Shown piece by piece: positions 1 through 9,534 of a DNA stretch of 64,000 nt (within the stretch, counting starts at the first letter, position 1; every line of letters starts with the position of its first letter). This stretch comes from JAAFHI01 sp039793685. Its GTDB lineage: Bacteria > Acidobacteriota > Blastocatellia > Chloracidobacteriales > Chloracidobacteriaceae. The notes beneath the pieces were generated by a model. It made no database searches. It was given only the letters and a program-made list of their open reading frames with translations, and was not told where the DNA came from. The translations under genes were made by a program, and so were the position numbers. The stretch lies in the NCBI GenBank assembly GCA_039793685.1, contig JBDRAL010000096.1:1-64000 (forward strand), read 5' to 3'.

Positions 1-245
1 AATTTTGTGGCGCAGCCTTATTTCACAAATCTGGTTTTTTTTGTGAATCCCCCCGGCCGGGCGGCATGGGCCGAGGCCGTGGGGGATAAATGTGCAATGG
101 TGGCGAGGCCGTGGGGAAAAACGCGAGGGGGATCGGTTTATTTTTTTGAAACCCTCCCGCGCTCCCGTTCGTTTCCCGACGCAACAAGCACAAAACGTTT
201 TGGAATTCCGCGTCCGGCTGCGTGGTTTTTCGGGAGCCTTTCTGT

Positions 246-1484
<1,239 letters not shown>

Positions 1485-1491
1485 CAGGCGC

Positions 1492-1519
1492 AATTGAGAA
1501 TTGAGAATGGAGAATTGAG
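1492..1519. repeat. Heptameric tandem repeat (AATTGAG)x4
   Basis: Four 7-bp units: AATTGAG, AATTGAG, AATGGAG, AATTGAG. It begins 7 bases after the stop codon of the first permease gene. It belongs to the same 7-bp-period repeat class seen elsewhere in the window; no inverted partner is evident close by. Confidence 0.8.
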
Positions 1520-1584
1520 GGCCTTCGATTCTCGTAAAGCGTTCCGGTCCTGGATGAGACCGTTCTACTCGTGGTGAGCAAAAA

Positions 1585-2838
1585 ATGAAATTTTACAGCG
1601 TCAAAGAGAGCATCGCGCAGGCATTTTCAACGATTTCGGCCCGGAAATTCCGGTCCGCCCTGACGGTTTTGGGCGTCATCGTCGGGACAACCTCGGTTAT
1701 CGCCGTTTCCTCCATCGTAACCGGCATGAACGCCCGGTTCGCCGAAATGACGGAACGGTTCGGAACCAGCACGATTTTCGTTTCGAAGTACGGTTTCAAT
1801 CGCGGCGGTCCGGATTCCATCGAGGAAGATCAGCGCAAGGAAATCACCTACGAAGACGGCATGGCGGCCAAGGAACTGCCGAGCATCGAGGACGCCGTTC
1901 CGTGCCTCGGCATTTGGCCGGGCGCGCCGGACGCGCCGGTCGTCAAGTACAAGGACAAGGAAGCCAACCGTCCGGTGCTGCGCGGCGGCGACAGCGGGTT
2001 TTTCACCATCCGGAACATGCGGCTTCAGGAAGGCCGGTTCTATTCGGACGTTGAAAGTCAGCACAACGTGCCGGTCGTGGTACTGGGTTTCGACACCGCC
2101 GAAACGATGTTTCCGGGCGTGAATCCGCTTGAAAAGGAAATCACCATCAACGGACAGGTATTCCGGGTCGTTGGTGTGCTTGAGAAGAGCGTCGCGCGTG
2201 GACTGTTCGGCGGGAACAACTGGGAGGACAACTGCGCGATCATCCCCCACGGGACGTTCCACAAGATGTACCCCTCGCGCGACGATTACATCATCACTGC
2301 CAAGGCGCGTGACGGGAAGGTGGACAAGGCCGTCGAGGAACTGACGGTGATGCTGCGCAAGCGTCGCAACGTGCCGTTTTACAAGGCGGACGACTTTTCG
2401 ATTTCGACCTCGCAGGCGGAACAGAGCAGCTTCGGAAAAATCACCTTCGTCATCGGACTCATCATCGTCCCGATTTCCGGAATGGCGCTGCTCATCGGCG
2501 GCATCGGCGTGCTGAACATCATGCTGGTTTCGGTCCGCGAACGGACGAAGGAAATCGGCGTCCGGCGCGCGCTCGGAGCAAAACGCAGCGACATCATCAT
2601 GCAGTTTCTCATCGAAGCCAGTTCGCTGACCGGTTTCGGCGGCATCATCGGCATCGCGCTCGGATTCGGCATCAGTCTGCTCGTGAACGCCACCATTCCC
2701 GAACTTCCTTCCGCCGTCTCGCCTCTTTATGTCGTCATCGGATTTTCCGTTTCAGTCGCCATCGGCCTGATTTCGGGGATTGTCCCGGCCATCATCGCCG
2801 CCTATCTGGACCCGGTGGAAGCGCTTCGCTATGAATAG
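1585..2838 (+). CDS. ABC transporter permease, MacB/FtsX type (second of two)
   Basis: Permease of 417 residues, homologous to the preceding gene. An N-terminal membrane helix (about residues 24-46) precedes a periplasmic domain, and a C-terminal FtsX domain contains ERTKEIGVRRALGAKRSD. The start ATG at 1585 follows a GTGAGC-rich stretch with only a weak ribosome-binding site. Same orientation and family as the upstream gene suggests one exporter built from two different permeases, as in many MacB/LolCE-like systems. The stop codon (TAG, 2836-2838) overlaps the first base of a heptameric repeat arm. Substrate unknown. Confidence 0.88.
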   Translation: MKFYSVKESIAQAFSTISARKFRSALTVLGVIVGTTSVIAVSSIVTGMNARFAEMTERFGTSTIFVSKYGFNRGGPDSIEEDQRKEITYEDGMAAKELPSIEDAVPCLGIWPGAPDAPVVKYKDKEANRPVLRGGDSGFFTIRNMRLQEGRFYSDVESQHNVPVVVLGFDTAETMFPGVNPLEKEITINGQVFRVVGVLEKSVARGLFGGNNWEDNCAIIPHGTFHKMYPSRDDYIITAKARDGKVDKAVEELTVMLRKRRNVPFYKADDFSISTSQAEQSSFGKITFVIGLIIVPISGMALLIGGIGVLNIMLVSVRERTKEIGVRRALGAKRSDIIMQFLIEASSLTGFGGIIGIALGFGISLLVNATIPELPSAVSPLYVVIGFSVSVAIGLISGIVPAIIAAYLDPVEALRYE

Positions 2839-3051
2839 GTGTCAGGTATCGGGTGTCGGGTTTCAGGTCAAACCGAGGTATTGAATTCTGGCTCCTGAAT
2901 CCAAGTGTGAACTTTACAGGTTTCAGCTTCCACGAAAAATTGGGGTTTGAGTTTCTTCAATTTTGAAAAACTCAAACCCCAATGTAACTTTCAATCCTTG
3001 GTTTTGGGTCCAAAGGATTGGCCTGAAACCCGACACCCGACACCTGACACC
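2838..3051. repeat. Nested inverted repeat with heptameric arms between the permease gene and hrpB
   Basis: The left arm 2838-2869 (7-bp units GGTGTCA, GGTATCG, GGTGTCG, GGTTTCA) is the reverse complement of the right arm 3020-3051 with 2 mismatches in 32 bases. Inside lies a perfect 15-bp hairpin: TTGGGGTTTGAGTTT at 2940-2954 pairs with 2968-2982. Nearly the whole gap between the two genes is therefore self-complementary. The inner hairpin could stop transcription before hrpB. No protein is encoded here. Confidence 0.85.
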
Positions 3052-3056
3052 TTTTC

Positions 3057-5570
3057 ATGGCTGCCACCCTCCCGATTGATGCGCTTGTTCCTGAAATTGT
3101 AAAGAAACTTGGCGAAGGTTCGGCCCTTGTGGTTCGGGCCGCGCCGGGGGCGGGGAAGACCACCCGGATTCCACCCGCCCTTTTCGGGGCCGGATTCGCC
3201 GCCCGGGGCGACATCGTCGTGCTTGAACCGCGTCGCCTCGCCACCCGGATGGCCGCGCGGGCGGTGGCCGCGTCATTTGGTGAAACCGTCGGTAAAACCG
3301 TCGGATATCAGGTCCGGTTCGATGAAAAGATCGGTCCGGAGACGCGGATTCGTTTCGTCACGGAGGGAATTCTGACCCGGAGGCTGATCTCCGACCCGAC
3401 GCTGAAGGGGACCGCGGTCGTCATCCTCGACGAATTTCACGAACGCCACCTCGCGACCGATGTTGCACTCTCCCGGTTGTGTCAACTTCAGAAAACGACC
3501 CGCCCAGATTTGAAACTGGTCGTAATGTCGGCGACGCTCGACGCCGATCCGCTGGCGGAATTTCTCGGAAACGCGCCGGTCGTGGTGTCGGAAGGGCGGC
3601 AATTCCCGGTCGAAGTCGAATTTCTGAAACGCCAGACCGACGCCCCGGTCGAGCGGCTGGTGGCGGAATCACTAACCGCCGCGCTCGACGCCGTCCCGAC
3701 CGGACACGTCCTGATTTTTCTTCCCGGCGCGGCAGAAATCCGCAAAAGCCGCGCGGCCTGCCAAAACCTGATGGCCGCGCGCGATGTTGTGCCGCTGACC
3801 CTGCACGGCGACCTTTCCGGCGAGGAGCAGGACGCGGTTGTCCGACCTTCTTCAAAAAGAAAAGTCATCTTTTCGACCAATCTCGCGGAATCGTCGGTCA
3901 CGATTGACGGGGTGACGGTGGTCATCGACGCCGGAACCGCCCGCGTCGCGCGATTTTCACCGTGGAGCGGCCTTCCCGCGCTGGCCGTCGAGCGCGTCAG
4001 TCAGGCGTCGGCGATTCAACGCGCGGGCCGCGCGGGCCGGACCGCGCCGGGCCGGTGCTACCGGCTCTACACCGAGGCCGATTTCAACCTGCGCCCTGCA
4101 TTTGAAACGGCGGAAATTCACCGTTCCGACCTTTCCGAAACCCTGCTTGAACTCCGGACGGGTGAAATCGGTCCGCCCGAGTGGTTTGAAGCACCGCCTG
4201 AAGCCGCCCTTTCCGCCGCCGAAACGCTGCTTTTGAAACTCGGCGCGCTCGATTCAAAAGGAAAAGTGACGGCGACCGGGCGGCGGATGCTCCGGTTTCC
4301 GGTTTTTCCGCGTCTCGGCCGCCTCATCGTCGAATGCGCCGGCCGGGGGCAGGGCGACGCGGGCGCGCTGGCGGCGGCGCTGTTGAGCGAACGCGACATT
4401 CGCGGCGGCGCGTTCGGCGGGGGAAAACCCGTCGGCGACGAGTTCGACGATTCCGACGTCCTCGCGCTCATTGATGCGTTCCGGCGGGCGGCGCAATTCA
4501 ACTTTCAACCTGACCGGGTTCGCGAACTGGGCCTCGACCCGGCGGGCGTGCAGCGGGTCGAGCGCGTCCGGCGGCAGTTGAGCGGACTGGTCGGACGCGA
4601 AAAGGCGCCGGTCGCGGCGGAAGCGATGGAAACCGCCGTGTTGAAAGGCGTTCTCGCGGCGTTTCCGGATCGGGTGGCCCGCGTACGAAAGCCGAAAACC
4701 GGTCGGACGTTCGACGTGGTACTCCCCGGCGGCGGGACGGCGCGGCTCGCCGAAACGAGCGTCGTCCGGCGCGAAGGGCCGATCTGCGCGGTTGACGCGG
4801 AAGTGCGCGGGGAATCAGTCGTCCGGCTGGCGAGCCACATTGAAGCCGACTGGGTGCTGGAACTCTTTTTCGACGACATCGAGGAATTCGACCTTCACGA
4901 ATGGTACGGTGAACGGGTCGTCCGGCGGCGTGGGTGGGCGTTCAACGGCATCGTCTTCGAGGAGAAAACGCTTTCCGAACTTGATCCGGAACGGGCGGGG
5001 GAGGTTCTGGGCGTGGAAATCGAACGGCGCGGCTGGCGGAATTTCGCCGACGCGGAGGCCGTCGAGAATTTTCTGAACCGGATTTCATTTCTGGCCAAGC
5101 ACTTCCCGGAAGCCGGTTTTCCCGAAATCGGGGACGCCGTGGTGATTGAAGCCGTCAAACGGCTGGCCTTCGGTGCGTCGCGCGTCAATGAAGTGAAAAG
5201 CGTTTTGGGAAATGGCGGACTGGAAGCGGAAATCGCCGCCGGACTGACTTCCGAACAGCGCCGATTGCTTGACCGCTGCGCGCCGGAATTTCTTCAACTC
5301 GGAGGCCGCCGCCGGGCGCGGATCACCTATGAACGCGACCAGCCGCCCTACCTCGCGTCGCGGTTGCAGGATTTCTTTGGAATGACCGAAACGCCACGCA
5401 TCGCCGATGGGCGCGCGCAACTGGTTTTACACCTGCTCGCGCCGAACAACCGTCCGATTCAGGTCACGACCGATTTGAAGGGATTCTGGGAACGGGTTTA
5501 CCGCGAACTCCGCCCGCAACTCAGCCGCCGCTATCCGAAACACGCCTTTCCGGAAAACCCTGGAAAATAG
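3057..5570 (+). CDS. hrpB: ATP-dependent RNA helicase HrpB
   Basis: DEAH-box helicase of 837 residues, the usual HrpB size. Walker A APGAGKTT lies near residue 30, the DEAH-type box reads DEFHER, motif III is SATLD, and the second RecA-like domain has the Q-RAGRAGR signature. The helicase-associated winged-helix region and an HrpB-specific C-terminal domain follow and end near SRRYPKHAFPENP. HrpB proteins are cytosolic RNA helicases; their exact substrate is poorly defined in most bacteria. The ATG at 3057 lies just after the right arm of the nested repeat. The stop codon overlaps the first base of another heptameric repeat. Confidence 0.93.
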   Translation: MAATLPIDALVPEIVKKLGEGSALVVRAAPGAGKTTRIPPALFGAGFAARGDIVVLEPRRLATRMAARAVAASFGETVGKTVGYQVRFDEKIGPETRIRFVTEGILTRRLISDPTLKGTAVVILDEFHERHLATDVALSRLCQLQKTTRPDLKLVVMSATLDADPLAEFLGNAPVVVSEGRQFPVEVEFLKRQTDAPVERLVAESLTAALDAVPTGHVLIFLPGAAEIRKSRAACQNLMAARDVVPLTLHGDLSGEEQDAVVRPSSKRKVIFSTNLAESSVTIDGVTVVIDAGTARVARFSPWSGLPALAVERVSQASAIQRAGRAGRTAPGRCYRLYTEADFNLRPAFETAEIHRSDLSETLLELRTGEIGPPEWFEAPPEAALSAAETLLLKLGALDSKGKVTATGRRMLRFPVFPRLGRLIVECAGRGQGDAGALAAALLSERDIRGGAFGGGKPVGDEFDDSDVLALIDAFRRAAQFNFQPDRVRELGLDPAGVQRVERVRRQLSGLVGREKAPVAAEAMETAVLKGVLAAFPDRVARVRKPKTGRTFDVVLPGGGTARLAETSVVRREGPICAVDAEVRGESVVRLASHIEADWVLELFFDDIEEFDLHEWYGERVVRRRGWAFNGIVFEEKTLSELDPERAGEVLGVEIERRGWRNFADAEAVENFLNRISFLAKHFPEAGFPEIGDAVVIEAVKRLAFGASRVNEVKSVLGNGGLEAEIAAGLTSEQRRLLDRCAPEFLQLGGRRRARITYERDQPPYLASRLQDFFGMTETPRIADGRAQLVLHLLAPNNRPIQVTTDLKGFWERVYRELRPQLSRRYPKHAFPENPGK

Positions 5571-5600
5571 TCGGGAGTCTGGAGTCTGGAGTCGAGAGTC
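5570..5600. repeat. Heptameric repeat GTCTGGA family, after hrpB
   Basis: Units GTCGGGA, GTCTGGA, GTCTGGA, GTCGAGA, GTC. The first base is the last base of the hrpB stop codon. The same units recur at 24224-24251 and 39267-39303. No inverted partner of this family is seen before maf; a different heptamer family follows at 5682. Confidence 0.8.
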
Positions 5601-5681
5601 CGCGCAGGGGGACATATAGAATAGGATCGCGCGCGTACGATTGGTTGAATCGAAAAGTTTCACCATCAGGAACCCCGGCGT

Positions 5682-5777
5682 AATTGAGAATGCAGAATGA
5701 AATATGAGAATTTTCGGGGTTGGCGAACCCCGTAACCGCGACCTCCGGAAATTCTCAATTCTCAATTCTGAACTCTC
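5682..5777. repeat. Inverted heptameric repeat AATTGAG / AATTCTC between hrpB and maf
   Basis: The left arm begins at 5682 with AATTGAG, AATGCAG and then degenerate units to about 5712. The right arm 5750-5777 reads AATTCTC, AATTCTC, AATTCTG, AACTCTC. The arms are reverse complements of the same family and flank the middle of the convergent hrpB/maf gap, so the structure may work as a two-way terminator. Nothing else is recognisable in the 213-bp gap. Confidence 0.75.
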
Positions 5778-5783
5778 CATGCC

Positions 5784-6362
5784 CTATCCCCCATGCCCCG
5801 ATTTCGCCAGTTCATCCACCAGCCGCCGGACGGTCGTCGCGGGCAGGCCGACCACGTTGAGGTAGTTTCCGTCGATGCGGGAAATGCGCGTTCCGGCGAT
5901 GCCCTGGATGCCGTACGCCCCGGCCTTGCCGAACGGCTCGCCCGATTCGATGTAATCCGTCATCCACTCTTCGGAAAGTTCCTCGAACCAGACTTTCGTC
6001 ACTTCGCAGGCGGCGCGAATCGCGCCATCGGCGGTCCGTCGGACGGCCACGCCGGTCAGGACATCATGGACCCGGTTTGAAAGCAGCCGCAGCATTCGCC
6101 GGACGTCCTCGGCGTCTTCCGGTTTTGCCAGAATTTCGCCGTCGGCGACCACGGTGGTGTCGGCCCCGATGACCAGCGAGGGCGTTTCGGGATTGATGGC
6201 GGAGGCTTTTTCAACCGCGAGCCGGAGGACGTAATCGGCGGGCGATTCGTCCGGGCGGACGGATTCGTCCACGTCGGCGGGGATCACGTCGAAGACGTAT
6301 CCGGCGGTTTTAAGGATTTCAATTCGGCGAGGTGAAGCGGAAGCGAGAACGATGGCGGTCAT
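5784..6362 (-). CDS. maf: Maf-family nucleoside triphosphate pyrophosphatase
   Basis: Cytosolic house-cleaning enzyme of 192 residues. The N-terminal LASASPRR motif, the GADTTVV segment near residue 70 and the C-terminal IQG...G-YLNVVGLP block are diagnostic of Maf/YhdE, which hydrolyse dTTP/UTP or modified nucleotides to monophosphates. I used the ATG at 6362 because the motif must sit at the extreme N-terminus; the open frame runs further upstream without family similarity. The gene converges on hrpB and is divergent from the RodZ-like gene. Exact nucleotide preference cannot be read from the sequence. Confidence 0.92.
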   Translation of the reverse strand: MTAIVLASASPRRIEILKTAGYVFDVIPADVDESVRPDESPADYVLRLAVEKASAINPETPSLVIGADTTVVADGEILAKPEDAEDVRRMLRLLSNRVHDVLTGVAVRRTADGAIRAACEVTKVWFEELSEEWMTDYIESGEPFGKAGAYGIQGIAGTRISRIDGNYLNVVGLPATTVRRLVDELAKSGHGG

Positions 6363-6444
6363 GGTTTTCGGTGGCGGAAACGTGAAATGTGGTGAAAATC
6401 GGTTTTTTAACCTGAAAAATAGTGGAAAACGAACTCCGGTCAAA

Positions 6445-6473
6445 TTGACACGGCCCTTTGGGGTCAATAACAT
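6445..6473 (+). promoter_or_regulatory. Probable sigma-70-type promoter of the RodZ-like gene
   Basis: A perfect TTGACA at 6445-6450 is followed, after a 17-bp spacer, by TAACAT at 6468-6473 (4 of 6 matches to TATAAT). It lies in the divergent gap between maf and the gene starting at 6560 and would give a leader of about 80 bases. Confidence 0.6.
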
Positions 6474-6559
6474 CGCGGCCATTCTTACCGGGGTGAATTC
6501 ATACCCCATCTTCCCGCCGACCTGAAACTGCCGATACACGAAATCTGGAGACGTGCCCC

Positions 6560-7408
6560 GTGGCGAGTCTGGGCCAAGAACTCAAACAGCACCGTGAAGC
6601 GAAGAAAATCTCGCTGGAGGAGATTTCTCAAGTTACCCACATCAGCATCCGCTTTCTTCAATCCATCGAGCGCGACGATTACAAGGAACTTCCGGGCGAA
6701 ATTTACAACCGGTCGTTCATCCGGCGACTCTGCAAGGCCATCGGTTTCGACGAAGCCAAAGCGATTCAAATGTACGAACGGCAGGTCGGAGGCAGCTTCA
6801 TTCCGACCGAGGCGCAGGTCAACGAAGTGACCGAACTGCCCGCCAGTTCCCGAATCAGCGGCAACGCGCTGGTGTTCGGGCTGGCGGTGTTCGTGCTGTT
6901 GCTCGTGGTTGGCGGGGTCTGGTATGCCTTCCCCGACTGGTGGAAAATCTTTTCTTCCTCTGCGCCGAAAGCCTCAACTCAGGCGCCGAAGCCGGACCCG
7001 AAACCAGAGGACAAACCGGTCGCCCCGACTCCTTCACCGACCAATGTTCCGCCCCCAGCGCCGACTTCGGGGTTCACCCTTGAACTGACCGCGACCGCCG
7101 ATTGCTGGACGAGCGTTCAGGCGGATGAAGCGAAAGCCGAAATCGGGATTCTCAAAACCGGCGAGACGAAGCAGTTTCAAGGCAAGGACAAGCTGATCGT
7201 TTCCATCGGCGCCCTGCAATCGGTCACGGTCAAGCTCAACGGCCAGCCGGTCAAACTCCCGACCCGGGACGGCCTGACCGCGAAGCGCGTGACGATTTCC
7301 GCCGACACGGCGAAAGCGATTCTTGACGGTACGGCGCAGCCGGACCCGGTTTCCCCAACGCGCCAACGGCGTCCGGCGCCTCCCAAACCGACCAATCCGG
7401 GCCAATAG
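6560..7408 (+). CDS. RodZ-like transmembrane helix-turn-helix protein
   Basis: About 282 residues. The N-terminus (residues 1-75) is a Cro/RodZ-type HTH_25 domain with SLEEISQVTHISIRFLQSIE. A single membrane helix follows at about 101-122, then a Pro-rich linker (about 135-170) and a C-terminal DUF4115/RodZ-type beta domain (about 173-258). RodZ anchors MreB and helps maintain rod shape; many homologues outside proteobacteria are only presumed to do so. The start is GTG at 6560, with CTGGAG 9 bases upstream. It stands alone between a TTGACA promoter and a strong terminator. No mre genes lie nearby. Confidence 0.8.
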   Translation: MASLGQELKQHREAKKISLEEISQVTHISIRFLQSIERDDYKELPGEIYNRSFIRRLCKAIGFDEAKAIQMYERQVGGSFIPTEAQVNEVTELPASSRISGNALVFGLAVFVLLLVVGGVWYAFPDWWKIFSSSAPKASTQAPKPDPKPEDKPVAPTPSPTNVPPPAPTSGFTLELTATADCWTSVQADEAKAEIGILKTGETKQFQGKDKLIVSIGALQSVTVKLNGQPVKLPTRDGLTAKRVTISADTAKAILDGTAQPDPVSPTRQRRPAPPKPTNPGQ

Positions 7409-7425
7409 AAAAACGTCGGAATTTC

Positions 7426-7471
7426 AAAAAGCGGCCGGGACCCCATCATTTGGGCGACCGGCCGCTTTTTT
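7426..7471 (+). terminator. Rho-independent terminator after the RodZ-like gene
   Basis: AAAAAGCGGCCGG at 7426-7438 pairs perfectly with 7458-7470 (13 bp) around a 19-base loop, and the 3' arm ends in a T tract. It lies 18 bases after the stop codon. Confidence 0.85.
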
Positions 7472-7558
7472 GCGTGTTGGAAATCATCCGGAAAAAACCT
7501 ATGCTCGCCCATCCGTTTCTCAATCCGGACCGGTTGCCACGCATCAGGAAGTGACGTC

Positions 7559-8272
7559 ATGAAGCAATGCCCCCAATGTTTCCGTCGTTTTCCCCCGGAC
7601 CTTTTTTTCTGTCCGCACGACGGCGAGCCGTTGCGGATTCCCACCGGACGGCTCGAAGCCGCCGGCGCGACCGGTACGCTGCCCCGGATTCCCTGGGAAA
7701 CCGATTCTGAACCCGGCACGGCCTCGGAAGGCCCCGAAACGCCGGTTTTCGCCCAGTCCACCAGTCCGTTGCCACCCGCCGTCCACACCATCTTCAATGA
7801 CGGTTCCGGCGGGGACGGTGCCACCGAACCTTTTGAACCAATTCCGGAAACCGGACCGATCCGCCAGAAAGACGATTCCCGGACCGCCGAGCCGGTTTTG
7901 CCGCCGGTTGAAACCTCCCCGCCGTCACGACCTCAACCCCCACCACCTCCGGTCGAGATTCCGATGGCTCCGACGGCCCCCGGTATTCCTGACGCGCCGC
8001 CTGAAATTCCGATGATGGCCCCGGCCTACGGCGGGCCGCCGGGGCGGCGGTTTGCCGATTTCGGGACCCTTCAACCTTCCTTTGCCCAACGTTTCGGCCT
8101 TCCCGCCGGTTTTTTTCTGGTGGGAACGGTGGTCGGGGCGGCGGTTGGTTCCGGATTGATGGCGGTCGCCAGGGCTGGACCGAAGTTTGCCCTGCTCGGT
8201 GGTGTGGTCGTCGGGCTGCTGCTCGGCGTCGCCTGCGCGGTCATCGGCGGATTGCTGGCCCGGCGGGGGTGA
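7559..8272 (+). CDS. Zinc-ribbon (CPxDG) proline-rich membrane protein, function unknown
   Basis: A 237-residue protein. The first 25 residues form a short zinc-ribbon-like module, C4-x2-C7-x10-C18-PHDG, with the same spacing as at the N-termini of the kinases at 28318 and 33886. A long Pro/Glu-rich, probably disordered region (about 30-175) leads to two C-terminal hydrophobic helices rich in Gly and Ala (about 183-205 and 209-232). There is no catalytic domain. Its stop codon lies 4 bases before the start of the radical SAM gene, so the two are probably co-transcribed and coupled. It could be an adaptor or membrane anchor; that is inference only. Confidence 0.75.
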   Translation: MKQCPQCFRRFPPDLFFCPHDGEPLRIPTGRLEAAGATGTLPRIPWETDSEPGTASEGPETPVFAQSTSPLPPAVHTIFNDGSGGDGATEPFEPIPETGPIRQKDDSRTAEPVLPPVETSPPSRPQPPPPPVEIPMAPTAPGIPDAPPEIPMMAPAYGGPPGRRFADFGTLQPSFAQRFGLPAGFFLVGTVVGAAVGSGLMAVARAGPKFALLGGVVVGLLLGVACAVIGGLLARRG

Positions 8273-8276
8273 CGCC

Positions 8277-9431
8277 GTGCGGACCACCTACGCCGTGTGG
8301 GAAATCACCCTCAAATGCAATCTCGGCTGTCTGCATTGCGGATCGCGGGCGGGTCGGGCACGGGCGGACGAACTTTCGACCGCCGAGGCGCTGGAGGTGG
8401 TCCGGCAACTTGCCCAGGCCGGAATCAAGGAAGTGACGCTCATCGGCGGCGAAGCCTACCTGCGGCCGGACTGGCTTGAGATCGCGGCAGCGATTGGAAA
8501 AGCCGGGATGATCTGCACCGTGACGACCGGCGGCTTTGCAATCTCAGCGGAAACCGCGAAAAACATGCGACGGGCTGGAATCCGGCAGGTGTCCGTCTCG
8601 GTTGACGGTCTGGAGGCAACGCACGATTTCCTGCGCGGACGGCCCGGTTCACGGCAACGGTGTTTCGCGACCTTTGAACATTTGAAAAGCGCCGGAATCG
8701 CCCTCGCGGCCAACACCCAGATCAACCGGCGGTCGGCGGATGAACTCCCGGCGGTCTATCAGGAATTGAAAAAGGCCGGGGTCGAGGCGTGGCAACTTCA
8801 GTTGACGGTCCCGATGGGAAACGCCGCCGATCATACGGAATTGCTGCTCCAGCCGTTTGAACTCCTCGATTTCTACCCGAAATTCGCCGAACTGGTCGTC
8901 CGGGCGCGGGCGGAAGGCGTGGCGGTCTATCCCGGAAACAACATGGGGTACTACGGACCCTTCGAACGAATTTTCCGGGGCGGGGAAAACGGGGTCTGGA
9001 TGGGCTGCCAGGCGGGGTTGACCTCCATCGGCATCGAGGCCGACGGGACGCTCAAGGCATGTCCGTCGCTGCCGACCGACGCCTACGCCGCCGGAAACCT
9101 GAAGGACCAAACGGTTGGCGAGCTTTTACGCGATTCCGAGCGGATGGGAATCAATCTTTCCGCCGGGAAAACCAATGGAACAGACCACTTGTGGGGATTC
9201 TGCGCGACCTGCGAGTTTGCCGCGTCCTGTCGTGGCGGCTGCCACTGGACCGCCCACGTCTTTTTCGGACTTCGGGGAAACAATCCCTACTGCCACCACC
9301 GGGCCTTGAAAATGGCTGAAAAGGGCATTCGGGAACGGCTCGAACTCATCGAATACGCCCCCGGCGCGCCGTTCGACCACGGACGGTTCTGCATCGTCGA
9401 GGAACCGGCGGATTCAGCAAAGAACGATTGA
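8277..9431 (+). CDS. Radical SAM/SPASM domain protein
   Basis: About 384 residues. The radical SAM cluster motif C14-x3-C18-x2-C21 lies near the N-terminus (LKCNLGCLHCGS) and is followed by LIGGEAYL, which resembles the GGE motif. The C-terminal SPASM region has many cysteines (GCQAG, KACPS, FCATCEFAASCRGGC, NPYCHH) for auxiliary Fe-S clusters. Such proteins usually modify peptides or mature enzymes. The start is a GTG at 8277 after GGGGG, 4 bases past the previous stop. No small precursor peptide is evident beside it. The substrate is unknown; the zinc-ribbon membrane protein upstream is a possible partner. Confidence 0.85.
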   Translation: MRTTYAVWEITLKCNLGCLHCGSRAGRARADELSTAEALEVVRQLAQAGIKEVTLIGGEAYLRPDWLEIAAAIGKAGMICTVTTGGFAISAETAKNMRRAGIRQVSVSVDGLEATHDFLRGRPGSRQRCFATFEHLKSAGIALAANTQINRRSADELPAVYQELKKAGVEAWQLQLTVPMGNAADHTELLLQPFELLDFYPKFAELVVRARAEGVAVYPGNNMGYYGPFERIFRGGENGVWMGCQAGLTSIGIEADGTLKACPSLPTDAYAAGNLKDQTVGELLRDSERMGINLSAGKTNGTDHLWGFCATCEFAASCRGGCHWTAHVFFGLRGNNPYCHHRALKMAEKGIRERLELIEYAPGAPFDHGRFCIVEEPADSAKND

Positions 9432-9439
9432 AACGGTTC

Positions 9440-9510
9440 GGAGTATCCCGCTTCAGCGGGGAAAACTCTCGGCAGGCGACCGCTTTCCCCGCTGAAGCGG
9501 GATACTCTGA
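9440..9510. repeat. REP-like inverted repeat between convergent genes
   Basis: GGAGTATCCCGCTTCAGCGG at 9440-9459 (continuing GGAAA) is repeated as its reverse complement at about 9484-9508, giving a stem of roughly 24 bp with a 16-base loop. Each arm also holds its own small palindrome, CCCGCT-TC-AGCGGG. It separates the convergent radical SAM and PEP-synthase-like genes and probably ends transcription from both sides. Confidence 0.8.
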
Positions 9511-9534
9511 ACAAATTCCGGCCATTCAAAGCCG

